In this document: positions 1 through 10,775 of the stretch, piece after piece
Numbering within the stretch: position 1 is the first letter of the stretch
How the letters are laid out: every line of letters begins with the position of its first letter
Assembly: GCA_023935145.1 (NCBI GenBank)
Contig: CM043698.1
Span: 23,569,501-23,633,500, forward strand
Direction: 5' to 3'
Length of the DNA: 64,000 nucleotides
Origin: Bretschneidera sinensis
Lineage: Eukaryota; Streptophyta; Magnoliopsida; Brassicales; Akaniaceae
Position numbers and translations under genes: made by a program
The notes under the pieces: generated by a model
Databases searched by the model: none
What the model saw: the letters and a program-made list of their open reading frames with translations, nothing else
Told to the model about the DNA's origin: nothing

Positions 1-131
1 AATACGCAATTGTGGCTCCAAACAATGCTATAAATCTCTCAATAAGTTACTGGAATTAACTGTCTTTTTTTGGTGGATCGGCTTGAATCTGGCTCAAAAA
101 CGGCTTATAAGAATAGCTCAGAAAGTTAGCT

Positions 132-228
132 TGGCTCGGTCAATGCAGCTCGGCTCGATCAATGCTGCTCGCTCAATACAGCCCGAATCGGTCAATGTAG
201 CTTGGTCAATACGGCTTGACTAAATGGC
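132..228. repeat. Imperfect short tandem repeat (GGTCAAT/GCTCGG)
   Basis: Five or so imperfect units of about 15-19 bases, each containing a variant of GGTCAAT followed by GCTCGG or GCTTGG. Unit boundaries are loose and no coding frame is implied. It is a small degenerate minisatellite next to the Gypsy insertion. Confidence 0.5.
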
Positions 229-513
229 TTGGCTTAAGCTAACGGTTCGTCTCTCGGAGCGTGAGGCCTATGGTTATTTGTCTCATGTAAATTGGCACCA
301 AAATTTCAAGGTTAAACCGGAATTTCAATTTCGAGTACTGTGGTGGGGTCGATTTGGCCAGAAATTCGGAAGGCGACGAATCTGGAAAAGCATTCACGCG
401 GTAATAGATTCGGCTAAGTTTTTGGATTTTCGATAGTGATAATGACAATGGTTCGGAGGGAAAAAGGTGGGTTATACTCGTTAGAGGTTCCCGCACCCGT
501 TGATGGTGGAGGT
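229..513. other. Unassigned flank left of the Gypsy element
   Basis: Ordinary genomic flank with no gene I can support. A minus-strand frame of 85 codons (239-496) is open, and rejoining across the Gypsy insertion would extend it slightly, but it resembles no family I know and has no splice or start context. The last five bases (509-513, GAGGT) are the left target-site duplication of the Gypsy element. Confidence 0.4.
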
Positions 514-1790
514 TGTTGGACGATTATCTACCTAAATAAATATGCAAATAATCGTACTTGTTTTACTTGCAAGTGCACAAGGTTAGTGGTAGCATAGTGT
601 GCAAGTGCGAGATCATTTCCATATGGATTAGTCAATTTCAATTTAGAATTAGTGTTTTGAAGTAAAAAGAGAAGTAATTGTTGATTGTGAGTTAATGATA
701 ATAAGAACATAGGACTACAATATCCACCACTAATTATACTTTCCCACTAAGTAAGGTGCCAATGTTCTAGCCTTATTATGAATATTTAATGGTTGTCAAC
801 CTGAGGGCTTGGTCCACACCTTAGGCTATTGATCTCTCTATGCAACGAATTAGGCATGGTGTATACTCTTTTCTCTCTTAAGGGATTCAGCATGGGTGTA
901 TACTGAGTTGTTCCTTAAGAGAACATAAGGGTTGTGGAGATCGGCAACCACACGGGACCTAGGGTTTGGTCCGCTCCTGGTTTCCGGTGTTGATTAACCC
1001 GAGAATTCGGTGTGGATATCTCTTGTTACTATTGTTGAACCCATGACTCGGTTATCCAAATTGATTCAACTAACTAATCCACACCACATGCATACGTTGA
1101 TCAGACACATACATATGAGGAATTTAAATACAAGCAGGTATTAATCAAGTTAAATATTCTAACATGGCTATAGGCAAAGGTAATCAATGAATAAATATAT
1201 GGAAAAGCATAATTAGGGCTTCAATCGAGCCCTATAAGAGTTTAGTTACACAAGCTAGTTAAACTAAACATCATAACCATGATGAAACAAAAAGAGAAAA
1301 ATAAAACCCGAAGAAGACTCGGGAGACGAGTCTTCAATTCCTCTCCTAAGCTTCCAACTTCAAGTCTCAAAACAAAAGTTTGTTTTATGTGTTTTACAAG
1401 GCTATATATATGGCTCTTAGGGTGCCCTGAAACCCTAATTTCCTATTTAAGGCCTAGAGACTTCTTTCTATATCTGGCTCTGCCGCCTCTGGCGTGTTTG
1501 CGCACGATCATATGCGGGCTGCGCTCGAGCGTATGTGTGCGCTCGAGCCTTCTGAGTGTCGACTCATGTACCTATGCGCTCGATCACAAGGGAGGTGCGC
1601 TCGAGCGCACCTTGCTGGATTGTAGAACTTTGCTTTTTGTTCCTTGAAGCTCCAAAATATCATCTTTTTGTCAACGCCCTGTGAAAAACACATAAAACAC
1701 GAAAATGAAATAGAATCTACTAAAATAGATAAACAAAGAGCTTAACAAGCGTAAATTAAAGGGCTTAAATATGGCTATTTAAGCTCATCA
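514..1790 (-). repeat. 3' LTR of the Athila-like Gypsy element
   Basis: Matches 9501-10775 along its whole length with scattered substitutions and small indels. Ends are TGTTGG...CATCA in plus orientation. It contains a GC-rich patch (1505-1610) with several GCGCTCGAGCGCA-like palindromes in otherwise AT-rich sequence. Open frames inside it occur in both LTR copies simply because the LTRs are copies; I do not call them genes. Confidence 0.92.
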
Positions 1791-3245
1791 CACCGCCAAA
1801 CTTACATTTTGCTAGTCCCTTAGCAATACAAAACGAAAAGACTATGTTAAAACAGAATTAAAGATAAATTCATTCTTCATGATATCCAAAAAAATTGAGT
1901 TGCACATAAAACTATGATGACCGTTCATGAGTAAGCTTATAATAAAAACACATTGTTGCAATGAATAAGGATTTTAAAAGTCCATGTTACTTACCTAAGG
2001 TTGACTTAAGGCATCGCAAATTTGATTTGTGCGTGATGATTTAGCACATAGAAGATGAGGCTTCCAAATAATTTTAATGTATAGTGTTTCGGTGCGCAAA
2101 CCTTCATCGAATTCCTTATAAAAAAGAACAATAATGGCATAATTTTATTTCTTTTCTTTTTCTTTTATCATGAGCGCTTTGCCATGTTGAGTTCTATTAA
2201 GCTTTCTAATTGACCCATATAGCGAGTGTTTAGCCAATGACTCCCAAACCAGATGGTTTTCGGGCATTAGGTGTAAAAACACCCCTAAAGACTTACTAAC
2301 TCAAGTAAAAAAGGCTACGAAACTAACTGGTCTTAATGCTTGCTCAGTGAAATTTTCACCTTTTAACGTGAACACTCACTAAACGTGAACACTTACTGTT
2401 TACTGAGGCAAAAGGTCCAGTTACTCAGTGAAAATTTTTATGATTATTAAATGCTTAATTCTCACCTTTTTACGTGAACACTCGGTGCTTACTGAGGCAA
2501 AAGGTCCAGTTGTTCAGTGAAAATTTTATTTAATGATTGTTAGGAGCATTTTATTTTTTTATTTTTGCATGATGGACATTTTTCTTTATTTTTCTATGGC
2601 AAAGTGCTCATCTAAAAAGTTATCCGATTACAGTTAGGTCATGGAAACATATACATAAAAATTATATGTCATACCCCACACAAATGCGTGCTAATGTGCT
2701 CGCGTCAGATCTGGATCAAACTCGTGAATTATTAAGTGCCTTGAGGTAGGTACTAAACTTTTAAAATTCCTATTACGAGACTATGTGTTCTAGATTTTTA
2801 GCTTACTAATGAAGTTTATCATATCAACCAAAAAATTTAATCACAAAAATGAACATGCATTTATCTTTTCTAAAATAAAACTGGGACCTAGTGTGTGCAT
2901 GTGTTTCAAGTGTATGCATGTGACAGTGTCTCCCACTACTCCCAAACTTAATATACACATTGTTCCCAATGTGTGTGTGGCATGGAAAGATCTGACCTGG
3001 GAGATGGAGAATAGATTGCTTGCTTTGCTCGTAACACGCCCCCAAACTTGAACTGGATGCACGCACTAAGTTCCTAACAAAGAAAAATGAACGTTGTGCA
3101 GGAAAACAAGAAATATGGATAATAAACATGATATATATAAATATTAATAAGAGAAAGAAAAAAAATACTAGAATGAAAAGGATATGCTTTAGGGTGCCTC
3201 CCATTAGCGCTAAGTTTTACGTCTTCAGCCAGACGGGGTATCCCC
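1791..3245 (-). other. Noncoding 3' internal region of the Gypsy element
   Basis: Sequence between the late ORF and the 3' LTR. The purine tract expected just before the LTR on the minus strand is only a short GGCGGTG (1791-1797). No reading frame here resembles a known protein; small frames at 2809-3204 are mutually overlapping and low complexity. It holds an internal duplication at 2285-2535. Confidence 0.6.
2285..2535. repeat. Imperfect internal duplication, about 110 bases
   Basis: The run TTTTTACGTGAACACTC followed by a CTTACTGAGGCAAAAGGTCC stretch and CAGTGAAAATTTT occurs twice in tandem (roughly 2340-2440 and 2460-2530), with a third partial copy of the ACGTGAACACT core. It lies upstream of the 3' LTR in element orientation. 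Confidence 0.6.
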
Positions 3246-3639
3246 TCACTGCTGGTCATCAGGTGGTGCAGTTGAAGGAGTACTGGGTGCAGGGGGCAGG
3301 CGATCGAGGATGGCCTGTAGCATCGCCTCTTGTCGTGCAAACCACGCCTCTAAAACATCAATGCGCTGGTGCACTAGTGATGTAGCTGTAGATACCTCCC
3401 CTCGAAAGGAGGACAACTCAGCGAGAAAGTGTTGGGACTTAGTGGGTCCCATGTCTGGATGGTCCTCCTCCGACGGAGGGCTCACTTTCGGGCGATCGGT
3501 ATCCATAGGATCATCTGCCACAGGCTCAACAACAGGAATCGGCGCCCGGGGTCCTCGAGGCATGTGGGACTGGCTGAGGCTCCACTGAGCTCTACCAAAG
3601 AATGGATGATCGCTAACTGGCCCATCCAAAGAGGAGCCT
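3246..3639 (-). pseudogene. C-terminal part of late extra ORF of the Athila-like element
   Basis: Minus-strand frame ending at a stop near 3246. The tail contains residues like HQRIDVLEAWFARQEAM followed by a proline-rich end, a predicted short coiled coil. Its N-terminal part lies at 4998-5724, on the other side of a solo LTR inserted at 3640-4997. The extra ORF after pol is typical of Athila-group elements, where it is often called env-like; its function is unknown. I see no clear membrane segment. The product cannot be made as a whole because of the insertion and upstream stops. Confidence 0.55.
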
Positions 3640-4997
3640 TGATTACGCCCAAAGTATAACGCGATAGTTGTAGCACAGCTTTGGGGTGTTGATTCCACAG
3701 GGAAACAAGTTAACTATAAGAGAAGGTGTAAACCTAAACACAAACGATAAAATCAAGTGAGAGAATCTGAATTTTGATAGTAAAGTAATATAAGAAAATT
3801 GTGTAAATAGATTGAAAATATGATGGAGACAACAAGGTTTCGGGAATCCTCCCTAGGTTTGTCGCCTTGTTCTAATCTCAACTCAGTTGTTTTTATCTCG
3901 ATTGCAAGTTTCACATCCCAAACAAGCAATCCGTAAATATTCAATCACATCACATATATAAACCCTAATGTAATTGCTTATGAAGTACTCTTTACTTTCG
4001 ATTCAAGCACACATGACCTATCCTATAGGTTTATCAAGAAACAACAATATATCTCTATGATAATATCACAGTAATTGACAAACCTAAAAGATAAATCTAC
4101 CAGACTTAATCACATCCAAACAACTTGACATAAGAAGAGCTTGACTAAACTTATATGGAGAGGAAGTATGCAATCACCGGATTAAGAAAATCTAAAATAA
4201 GAAGAACATACAGTGCAGCTGTCACATGAACCTTAATTCTTCTTGTTTAAGTAAAAAGTAAATCATAAACAATGTTTAGCAATAAATCCAAATTACAACT
4301 GAATTAAGAAAGGAAAATAAGAACAACTACATCTAGGGATTCATCCCTTCGCCTTGCTTGGAGATTAGTTCGCCATGGAACTCATGGTCGAACACTTTGG
4401 TGGAGGAGAGTGTGGGAGCCTTTTTGAGTGTTCTAGACTTCAATTGATTGTCTAATTGATGTCTCTAAGTGATCTATTTATAGTACAAAAGAAGATCCAA
4501 AGGTGTTCTAGGATTTAAACCATCATTAAAGTCCTAATTAGGCTATGACTTGGAGACAAAATTTCGTGTGCGCAGCGCGGCTCTCCTTTATGGGTGCCGC
4601 GGCCTTGACTTTGTCCTTGGTTGGTGGGGTTGGTGGGCGCCACGACCCTCCTTGGTGGGCGCCTAGGCGCTAGCTGAAGGCTAAGATTGAGCATGTTCTG
4701 GGCGCCTAGGCCCTTATTGGTCCAAGCCTAGGCGCCCACTGAAGGTGGATTTTCTTCATGTTTGCTTCTCCGCAACCACTTCGACACTCCGTTATGCATG
4801 GAATATTTGCACTTTAAACAATGATTGCTTTTCCTTCTCTTTTGTACTCAAAGTACCTGAAAATGCACCGAATTAGATCCACAACCAAAGTATATCACTT
4901 TAGAGTTATTACCGAATAAAAGTGCAATTAAAACCGAGATTAACCCTAAAATGCTAACAATTAAGCACTGTTGAGATGCATTTTATGGTTCTCATCA
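3640..4997 (-). mobile_element. Solo LTR of a different Gypsy family, nested in the late ORF
   Basis: A 1358-base segment starting TGATTACGCC and ending TCTCATCA is flanked by perfect five-base duplications AGCCT (3635-3639 and 4998-5002). It has LTR-like ends, no internal coding region and no partner LTR. That is the signature of insertion followed by LTR-LTR recombination. By analogy with the other Gypsy LTRs here, whose minus strand starts TGAT, it probably reads on the minus strand. Confidence 0.88.
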
Positions 4998-5724
4998 AGC
5001 CTCTAATCCCCTTCTTCTTGAATATATGGCTGAGCAAGAAGGGGAACGGGAGTTCCCACACATTAGCCGTGGTGGTCTGACAGCTATGTACACTGTCCCA
5101 GAATTTGTGTATCTGACTCTATATGACGACTGGGATAGAGTACCAGTGACCCCGGTGAAAAGCGTAGAGAGCCTGTAGAAACTGATCCTTCCTCTATGTC
5201 TTGTACCTTAAAGGACACACGTTACACTAGAGGACGGAGTCCATAAACCATAAACGGGGAGGCAACCTCGATCAACTCCCCGCATTGTTGTGCCGGTCCG
5301 CATATTGGCCCGCACACATGTCCTCGATGATGTGTGGCAAAGAAAACGGGTCCGACTGCTCCTCTATATAGCTGTCCTCCGGAGGGGACTCATCACTGCA
5401 ATGGAGGGAACTGGCGATGTCGGCGGTGGTCAGTTCTATGAACCTGTCCTGGACTAAGGATGATAAGATCTCTGGCCTGGTGTAGTCGTAGGTCAGGTTC
5501 TCGTAGAAGCTGACCACAAATCTGGTGTAAGCTGTCGAACAGATCGACTTGAACAATCCCTTGAGACCTCAGTTCTTGAACTCTTGGACCGCCTATCTTG
5601 TGGCGTCCAAACTCTTGAAGTCCTCATCTACATTAAAAATAGTCTCGAACAGTATTTCACGTTGCTCGAAACTAGGCCGAGTGGTCTGGGAGCGGCTATC
5701 AGAAGCTCGAGAGCTGGAGGCCAT
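4998..5724 (-). pseudogene. N-terminal part of late extra ORF (plant transposon-protein-like)
   Basis: Starts with ATG at 5722-5724 (MASSSRASDS...) and reads through a frame with stops at about 5593 and 5570, then resumes with YTRFVVSFYENLTYDY and a following SSLVQDRFIELTTADIASSL segment. The pattern of FYxNL followed by a hydrophobic strand and a helix resembles the plant retrotransposon domain often annotated as putative plant transposon protein. Two in-frame stops, later frame loss near 5270 and the solo LTR at 4998 make it a pseudogene. Identification is from memory of the family pattern, not from a search. Confidence 0.5.
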
Positions 5725-6729
5725 ATGATTGAGAAAAACAGTGTAGCTTCTGTTGTTTTTGTGCTCGTTCGCAGCTGATGTTGCGCTCGATCGCACCTAG
5801 TGATAGGCGCTCGATCGCAAAAACGTAGCGCTCGATCGCACTGTCTCAGACAACATATCGAACAACTTTTGTGCGACAGAGATCTGAAGATGATGAAATC
5901 ACACCAAGTCTACACCAACCTCCTGTTAATATGGAAAAAGACAATTAGCTACAGCCAACACACAAGGAAATTAATGATCTTACAATGCAAAACCCATGTG
6001 TGTGTGCAAACATCTAAAAACCACACGTGTACCGGGAGTGCTTAGGATGATAGTGGGCGTGCAAGGGGGAAAGAAAATGTGTTGTCCTGGTGGTTGGTTT
6101 GATTATGTGGCAAGGTGGTGGTGGTGTGGAGTGCCGGATGTGAGAGGGCAGCTGGAAACAACTTTTTCTAGATGGGTGAGAGTAGTTGAAACAGTTGGGG
6201 ATAGGACTTGCACTGGAGCGTTTGTGAGAAAAAAATGGGTTTATGAGTGTAGGTGAATTAAAACCCTCACGTGCCTTCTCTGCCTCGAATGCACTAGAGC
6301 GCATAGTGAAGTGCACTCGATCGCCCTGTGCGCAAGTGTGTAGGGTGTTGCGCTCGCACGCACTAGGGCGTATGACAAGAGTGCGCTCGAGCGCACTACA
6401 ACACACTATGTAGTGTGCTCGATCGCAGTGTAGAAAATGCTGATAGTAATAAAATATTAAAAATAATGAAATGAACAAGGGAAAAATTAGTAACGATACA
6501 ACCATACCAGATTGTAGTGGCCTCAGTACCACTAACCTCGATAGAGGCGCTTGAGTTATATGGTATGCAAGTGGGAATTGCTCATGCACTCTCTATAGTA
6601 GCTTCAGTGCTAGTTTCTTTGAAAGAGGCACTTAGAGCTCACATTAGGTGGTTCCAGTGCCATTGACAGTTGCTTCATCTCCAATTTTGGTGCCTGGTCA
6701 ATAAAATAGGGAAAAGTAGTATTAGTAAG
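5725..6729 (-). other. Internal spacer of the Gypsy element, rich in GCGCTCGATCGCA palindromes
   Basis: Lies between the remnant of pol and the late ORF. It contains GC-rich palindromes of the GCGCTCGATCGCA type at 5772-5842 and 6318-6430. A 191-codon minus frame (6014-6589) crosses these palindromes but looks like low-complexity spacer, so I do not call it a protein. The right end (about 6640-6700) still encodes the linker that normally precedes RT, marking where pol was lost. Confidence 0.55.
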
Positions 6730-7645
6730 TTAAAGATTTTCAACTCGAGGATTATACTTACTTGAGGGCTTTGGTGTGTTCTTGATGGGGTGCATGGCTC
6801 TATTGATATCTTTAATCACATCATCATCATCTGGGCTAATGTCTAATCTTGTGCCATCATGGTTGGGGATAGTCTCCAATGGAGCAGTGTGATGGACATG
6901 AGAAACTTCCTCAACAACACTTTGCATTAAGCTTATATTAGAATATTCATTATCATTGTTGGTTGATTTCGATGTATTAAATATTCTGAATTCCATCTCC
7001 TCATCATTTACTTTCATAGTGACAATGCCCCTTTTTACACTAATATTTGTGTCAGCAGTGATCATAAATGGTCTTCCTAAGATGATGGGGAGTGGTAATG
7101 GCATATGACATTCTTCCATATCTAAGACAATAAAATCAACTGGTAAAATAAATTTACCTACTCTTACCAAAACATCCTTAAGAATGCCTCTCGGTCGTTT
7201 GATGCTTCTGTCAGCCAATTGCAAAGTGATGGAGGTTGGTTGAAGCTCCCCCAAACTTAGTGTCTCGAATACACTGTACGGCAGCAGATTGACACTTGCT
7301 CAGCAGATTGACACTTACTCTTAGATCCAATAATTCATGCTCGAATAGCTGGTCACCTAGCCTGCAAGGAATGGTAAAACTACCCGAATCTTTTAGTTTT
7401 GATGCTAATTTTCTTAATAGTACAACACTTACCTCTTCAGTCAGTGCAACTGTCTCATGCTCCTGAAACTTCTTTTTATTAGTACAACAATCTTTCAAGA
7501 ATTTAGCATATGCAGAAATTTGTTTAATTGCATCTAATAAAGGAATGTTGATTTCTACTTTTCTCAAAATTTCAAAAATATCAATCAGTTTAGTCTCTTT
7601 CTGAGGTTTTACTAACCTTTGAGGGAAGGGTGGAGCTGCATTCAC
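6730..7645 (-). pseudogene. Gypsy aspartic protease region (frameshifted)
   Basis: Minus strand. The first part (7645-7260) leads into DLRVSVNLL, matching the retroviral-type protease active-site region, normally DLGASVNLL in this group. The aspartate remains but the following GA is RV. A perfect-length 19-base tandem duplication at 7282-7319 then breaks the frame. In the next frame the protease continues: GELQPTSITLQLADRS, then a hydrophobic VDFIVLDMEE strand and an ILGRPFMITADT motif, all typical of the family. A stop at 7646-7648 separates it from gag in the same frame. Not functional as it stands. Confidence 0.82.
7282..7319. repeat. 19-base tandem duplication breaking the protease
   Basis: CAGCAGATTGACACTTGCT at 7282-7300 is followed directly by CAGCAGATTGACACTTACT at 7301-7319, one mismatch. 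Removing one unit restores the protease reading frame, so this duplication is the likely frameshift lesion. Confidence 0.85.
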
Positions 7646-7648
7646 CCT

Positions 7649-9192
7649 TTACATCTCACTTACCTTAGATGTGGATGCTTGGTCTGGAGATGTTTGTGCA
7701 GGCTTATCACTGCCGATGATCTTAACAATTCTTAAGGCTGTCATAGCATTCAGTTGCTGATGTCCTCTTGGATTAGGTAGTGGCTGGGCTGGAAGCTCTC
7801 CTTGCTTTCTGGTACTCAGTTCTTTGGTCAATTGCCCCATTTGTACCTCTAGTCCTTGAATGACTTGATCATGTTTTGTAGTGATTTGTCTCATCTCAGT
7901 CCGAAATTGTCTAGTTTCTTCCATGAACTGTTCGTGTGAAGTTATTAGTTGTTGTTGTTGAGATGCCAATTGCCTTACAAGACTTTCGGGGTCATTCTTC
8001 TTTGATTCGGGAACAGATTGGGCTGCTGGTTGGAAGTTTCTTTGCTGCCCTTGACTGTTCTGATTGTTGCTCCAAGAAAAATTCGGGTGATTCCACCATC
8101 CAGGGTTGTAGGTGTTTGCATAAGGATTGTTCTTCGGCGGATAATTGTTTAGTCCCACAAAGTTTGCTTGCTCATGATCTGCAGATGTATACAAGGGACA
8201 TGTATCAATATTATGATCAAATTGGGAGCAAATAGCACATACCTGGAGTGGTATGGCTGGTGGGTTAGGTGAGGTGTTCTGAGCAGCCATAGATTTAACC
8301 AACAGGTCTAGTTTCCTCTCCACAGCAGCTATTTGAGGAGATGATCCTCCATTCAAGTTTACCTCATACATACCCTTACTCTTGGTTACATGTCTACCTC
8401 GAAAGGAGAACTGCTGAGTGTGTTCACTTAGGGTTTCAAAGAGTTCTATAGCTTCTTCGCTGCTTTTCTCCATCAGCACTCCTCCACAACCTGAATCCAC
8501 AATATTTTTGTTAGTATCACTCAAACCTTCATAGAAAGCTTGTACCAGTTCGTCTTGAGGTAGGTTGTGGTGTGGGCATTTGAGTAGCAGCTCGTTGAAG
8601 TGTCCCCAGGCCTCGAAGAATAGATCTCCATCCTTTTGTTGGAAGGATTGAATTTCCTTCCTCATTTGCCTCGTCTTTTGGGCTGGGAAAAACTTCTTTA
8701 GAAATTTGCTAGCCAACTCCTCCCAAGTGTGAATAGAAACTGAAGGCAAAGAATTGTGCCACAGTTTAGCATTATCTTTTAAGGAAAAAGGGAAAAAAAT
8801 TAACTTTATTCCTTCTTGGTCTAAGCCTCGGATGTGCTGGAATTTGCAAAGATCAAAGAACTCTCGAAGGTGCAAGTGTGGGTCCTCCTTCGGTGTGGCC
8901 CTAAAGTGAGTCAGTGTACTGAGTATCTGCGGAGACATATGTAGTAGTTTCCTTCCGCCTCAGGTTGATACGCAATGCACGATGGCTGATCAAGGTTCCG
9001 TGGGATGAAGGATTGCTTCATCGGCCTTCGCTCAGGTGGTTGCTGCTCGGTGATCTGTTCCGCCATTAGTACTTCTTTCTCAATTCTTTCTTCTACCTTT
9101 TCCGAGTTGTCTCCAAGCCTTTTTCGGATAGTCCGCTCGAGCTCGGTGTCGAGGGGAAAGAACGATGGATGCTTAGATCGAAGCCCGTGCAT
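7649..9192 (-). pseudogene. Gypsy gag polyprotein (frameshifted)
   Basis: Two overlapping minus frames, 9192-8911 and 8938-7649, are joined by a frameshift in the overlap. The main part has the retrotransposon gag core (HLREFFDLCKFQ, FPFSLKDNAKLWHNSLP, TWEELASKFLKKFFP), a single CCHC knuckle (CAICSQFDHNIDTC, C-x2-C-x4-H-x4-C) and the YNPGWWNHPNFSW motif that marks Athila-type gags. Gag would form the cytoplasmic particle that packages element RNA. The nearby primer site and protease confirm the order. Coding is interrupted at the N-terminal third and by the TAA after residue 429 of the main frame. Confidence 0.85.
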
Positions 9193-9477
9193 GAATCGAT
9201 GGCAGTTGCTTAAGTGCAGCAGTTAAATACTGCTGCTCGGGTAACTCTCTGCCTCAATTGCGCTCGATCGCATAGGAGGGAGCGCTCGATCGCAAGTGGC
9301 ACAGAAAGCTTTTGTGGAGTGCCTAAAACAGAAAACAAAAAGAATTTGATTAGGGTTTTAATGAAACAAAAATAAGATAAAGACAGAAACTTAAAAATTT
9401 CTTGAGATAAGAATAGAATAGAATGAAAAAGAAATAACAGTGATTAAAATAATTCTAAAAATAATTTTAAGCGCAAT

Positions 9478-9494
9478 CCCCGGCAATGGCGCCA
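9478..9494 (-). promoter_or_regulatory. Primer-binding site of the Athila-like element
   Basis: The minus strand reads TGGCGCCATTGCCGGGG, six bases inside the 5' LTR. It is complementary to the 3' end of a tRNA of the Asp type (one mismatch to the common TGGCGCCGTTGCCGGGG). Reverse transcription would start here. This sets the element's orientation. Confidence 0.88.
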
Positions 9495-9500
9495 AAAACG

Positions 9501-10775
9501 TGTTGGACGATTATCTACCTAAGTAAATATGTAAATAATCGTACTTGTTTTACTTGCAAGTGCACAAGGTCAATGGTAGTATAGTGTGCAAGTGCGAGAT
9601 CATTTCCACAGGGATTGGTCAATTTCAATTTAGAATTAGTGTTTTGAAGTAAAAAGAGAAGTAATTGTTGATTGTGAGTTAATTATAATAAGAACATTGG
9701 ACTACGATATCCACCACTAATTATACTTTCCCACTAAGTAAGGTGCCAATGGTCTAGCCTTATTATGAATATTTAATGGTAAGGGCTTGGTCCACACTTT
9801 AGGCTATTGATCTCCCTATGCAACGAGTTAGGCATAGTGTATACTCTAACTCTTTTCTCTCTTAAGGGATTCAGCATGGGTGTCTACTGAGTTGTTCCTT
9901 AAGAGAGCATAAGGGCTGTGGAGATCGGCAACCACATGGGACCTAGGGCTTGGTCCACTCCCGGTTTCCCGTGTTGATTAACCCGAGAATCCGGTGTAGA
10001 TATCTCTTGTTACTATTGTTGAACCCAGGACTCGGTCATCCAAATTGATTCAACTAACTAATCCATACCACATGCATACGTTGATCAGACACACACATAT
10101 GAGGAATTTAAATACAAGCAGGTATTAATCAAGTTAAACATTCTAACATGGCTATAGACAAAGGTAATCAATGAATAAATATGTGAAAAAGAATAACTAA
10201 GGCTTCAATCGAGCCCTATAAGAGTTTAGTTACACATGCTAGTTAAACTAAACATCATAACCATGATGAAACAAAAACAGAAAAATAAAACCCGAAGAAG
10301 ACTCGGGAGACAAGTCGTCAATTCCTCTCCTAAGCTTCCAACTTCAAGTCTCAAAACAAAAGTGTGGTTTATGTGTTTTACAAGGCTATATATAGGGCTC
10401 TCAGGGTGCCCTGAAACCCTAATTTCCTATTTAAGGCCCGGAGACTTCTTTCCATATCTGGCTCTGCCGCCTCTGGTGTGTCTGTGCTCGATCGTATGCT
10501 GGTTGCGCTCGAGCGCATGTGTGCGCTCAAGCCTTCTGAGTGTGCACTCATGTACCTATGCACTCGATCACAAGGGAGGTGCACTCGAGCGCACCTTGTT
10601 GGATTGCAGAACTTTGCTTTTGTTCCTTAAAGCTCCAAAATATCATCTTTTTGTCAACACCCGGTGAAAAACACATAAAACATGAAAATGAAATAGAATC
10701 TACTAAAATAGATTAACAAAGAGCCTAACAAGCGTAAATTAAGGGGCTTAAATATGACTATTTAAGCTCTTATCA
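9501..10775 (-). repeat. 5' LTR of the Athila-like Gypsy element
   Basis: Partner of 514-1790; starts TGTTGGACG, ends CTTATCA in plus orientation. It carries the same GC-palindrome patch (10480-10605), where several of the GCGCTCGA cores have decayed to GCACTCGA. It should hold the element promoter on the minus strand; no TATA box stands out with certainty. Confidence 0.92.

Larger units (their letters stand above)
514..10775 (-). mobile_element. Athila-like Ty3/Gypsy LTR retrotransposon lacking most of pol
   Basis: Two LTRs of about 1.28 kb (514-1790 and 9501-10775) in direct orientation enclose 7.7 kb. Both start TGTTGGACG and end in CA. The flanks are GAGGT (509-513) and GCGGT (10776-10780), a five-base target-site duplication with one mismatch. 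A primer-binding site next to the right LTR shows the element reads on the minus strand, so the right LTR is the 5' LTR. In minus order come gag, aspartic protease, the first residues of the linker before RT (a PKLEMKQL-like stretch near 6680), then a spacer and a late extra ORF. No RT, RNase H or integrase sequence is visible, so the element is non-autonomous and also carries frameshifts and stops. The gag and primer site fit the Athila/Tat group; the exact lineage is inferred. Confidence 0.9.

Noticed and set aside
1279..1693. 122-codon plus frame and 61-codon minus frame in the left Gypsy LTR, with matching frames in the right LTR (10236-10667)
   Set aside because: Conserved only because the two LTRs are copies; frames cross GC palindromes and have no protein resemblance.
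2809..3385. Several overlapping frames on both strands
   Set aside because: Mutually exclusive, AT-rich, no family resemblance; lie in a noncoding part of the Gypsy element.
6014..6589. 191-codon minus-strand frame
   Set aside because: Lies in element spacer, low complexity, crosses GC palindromes and has no recognisable domain or conserved start.
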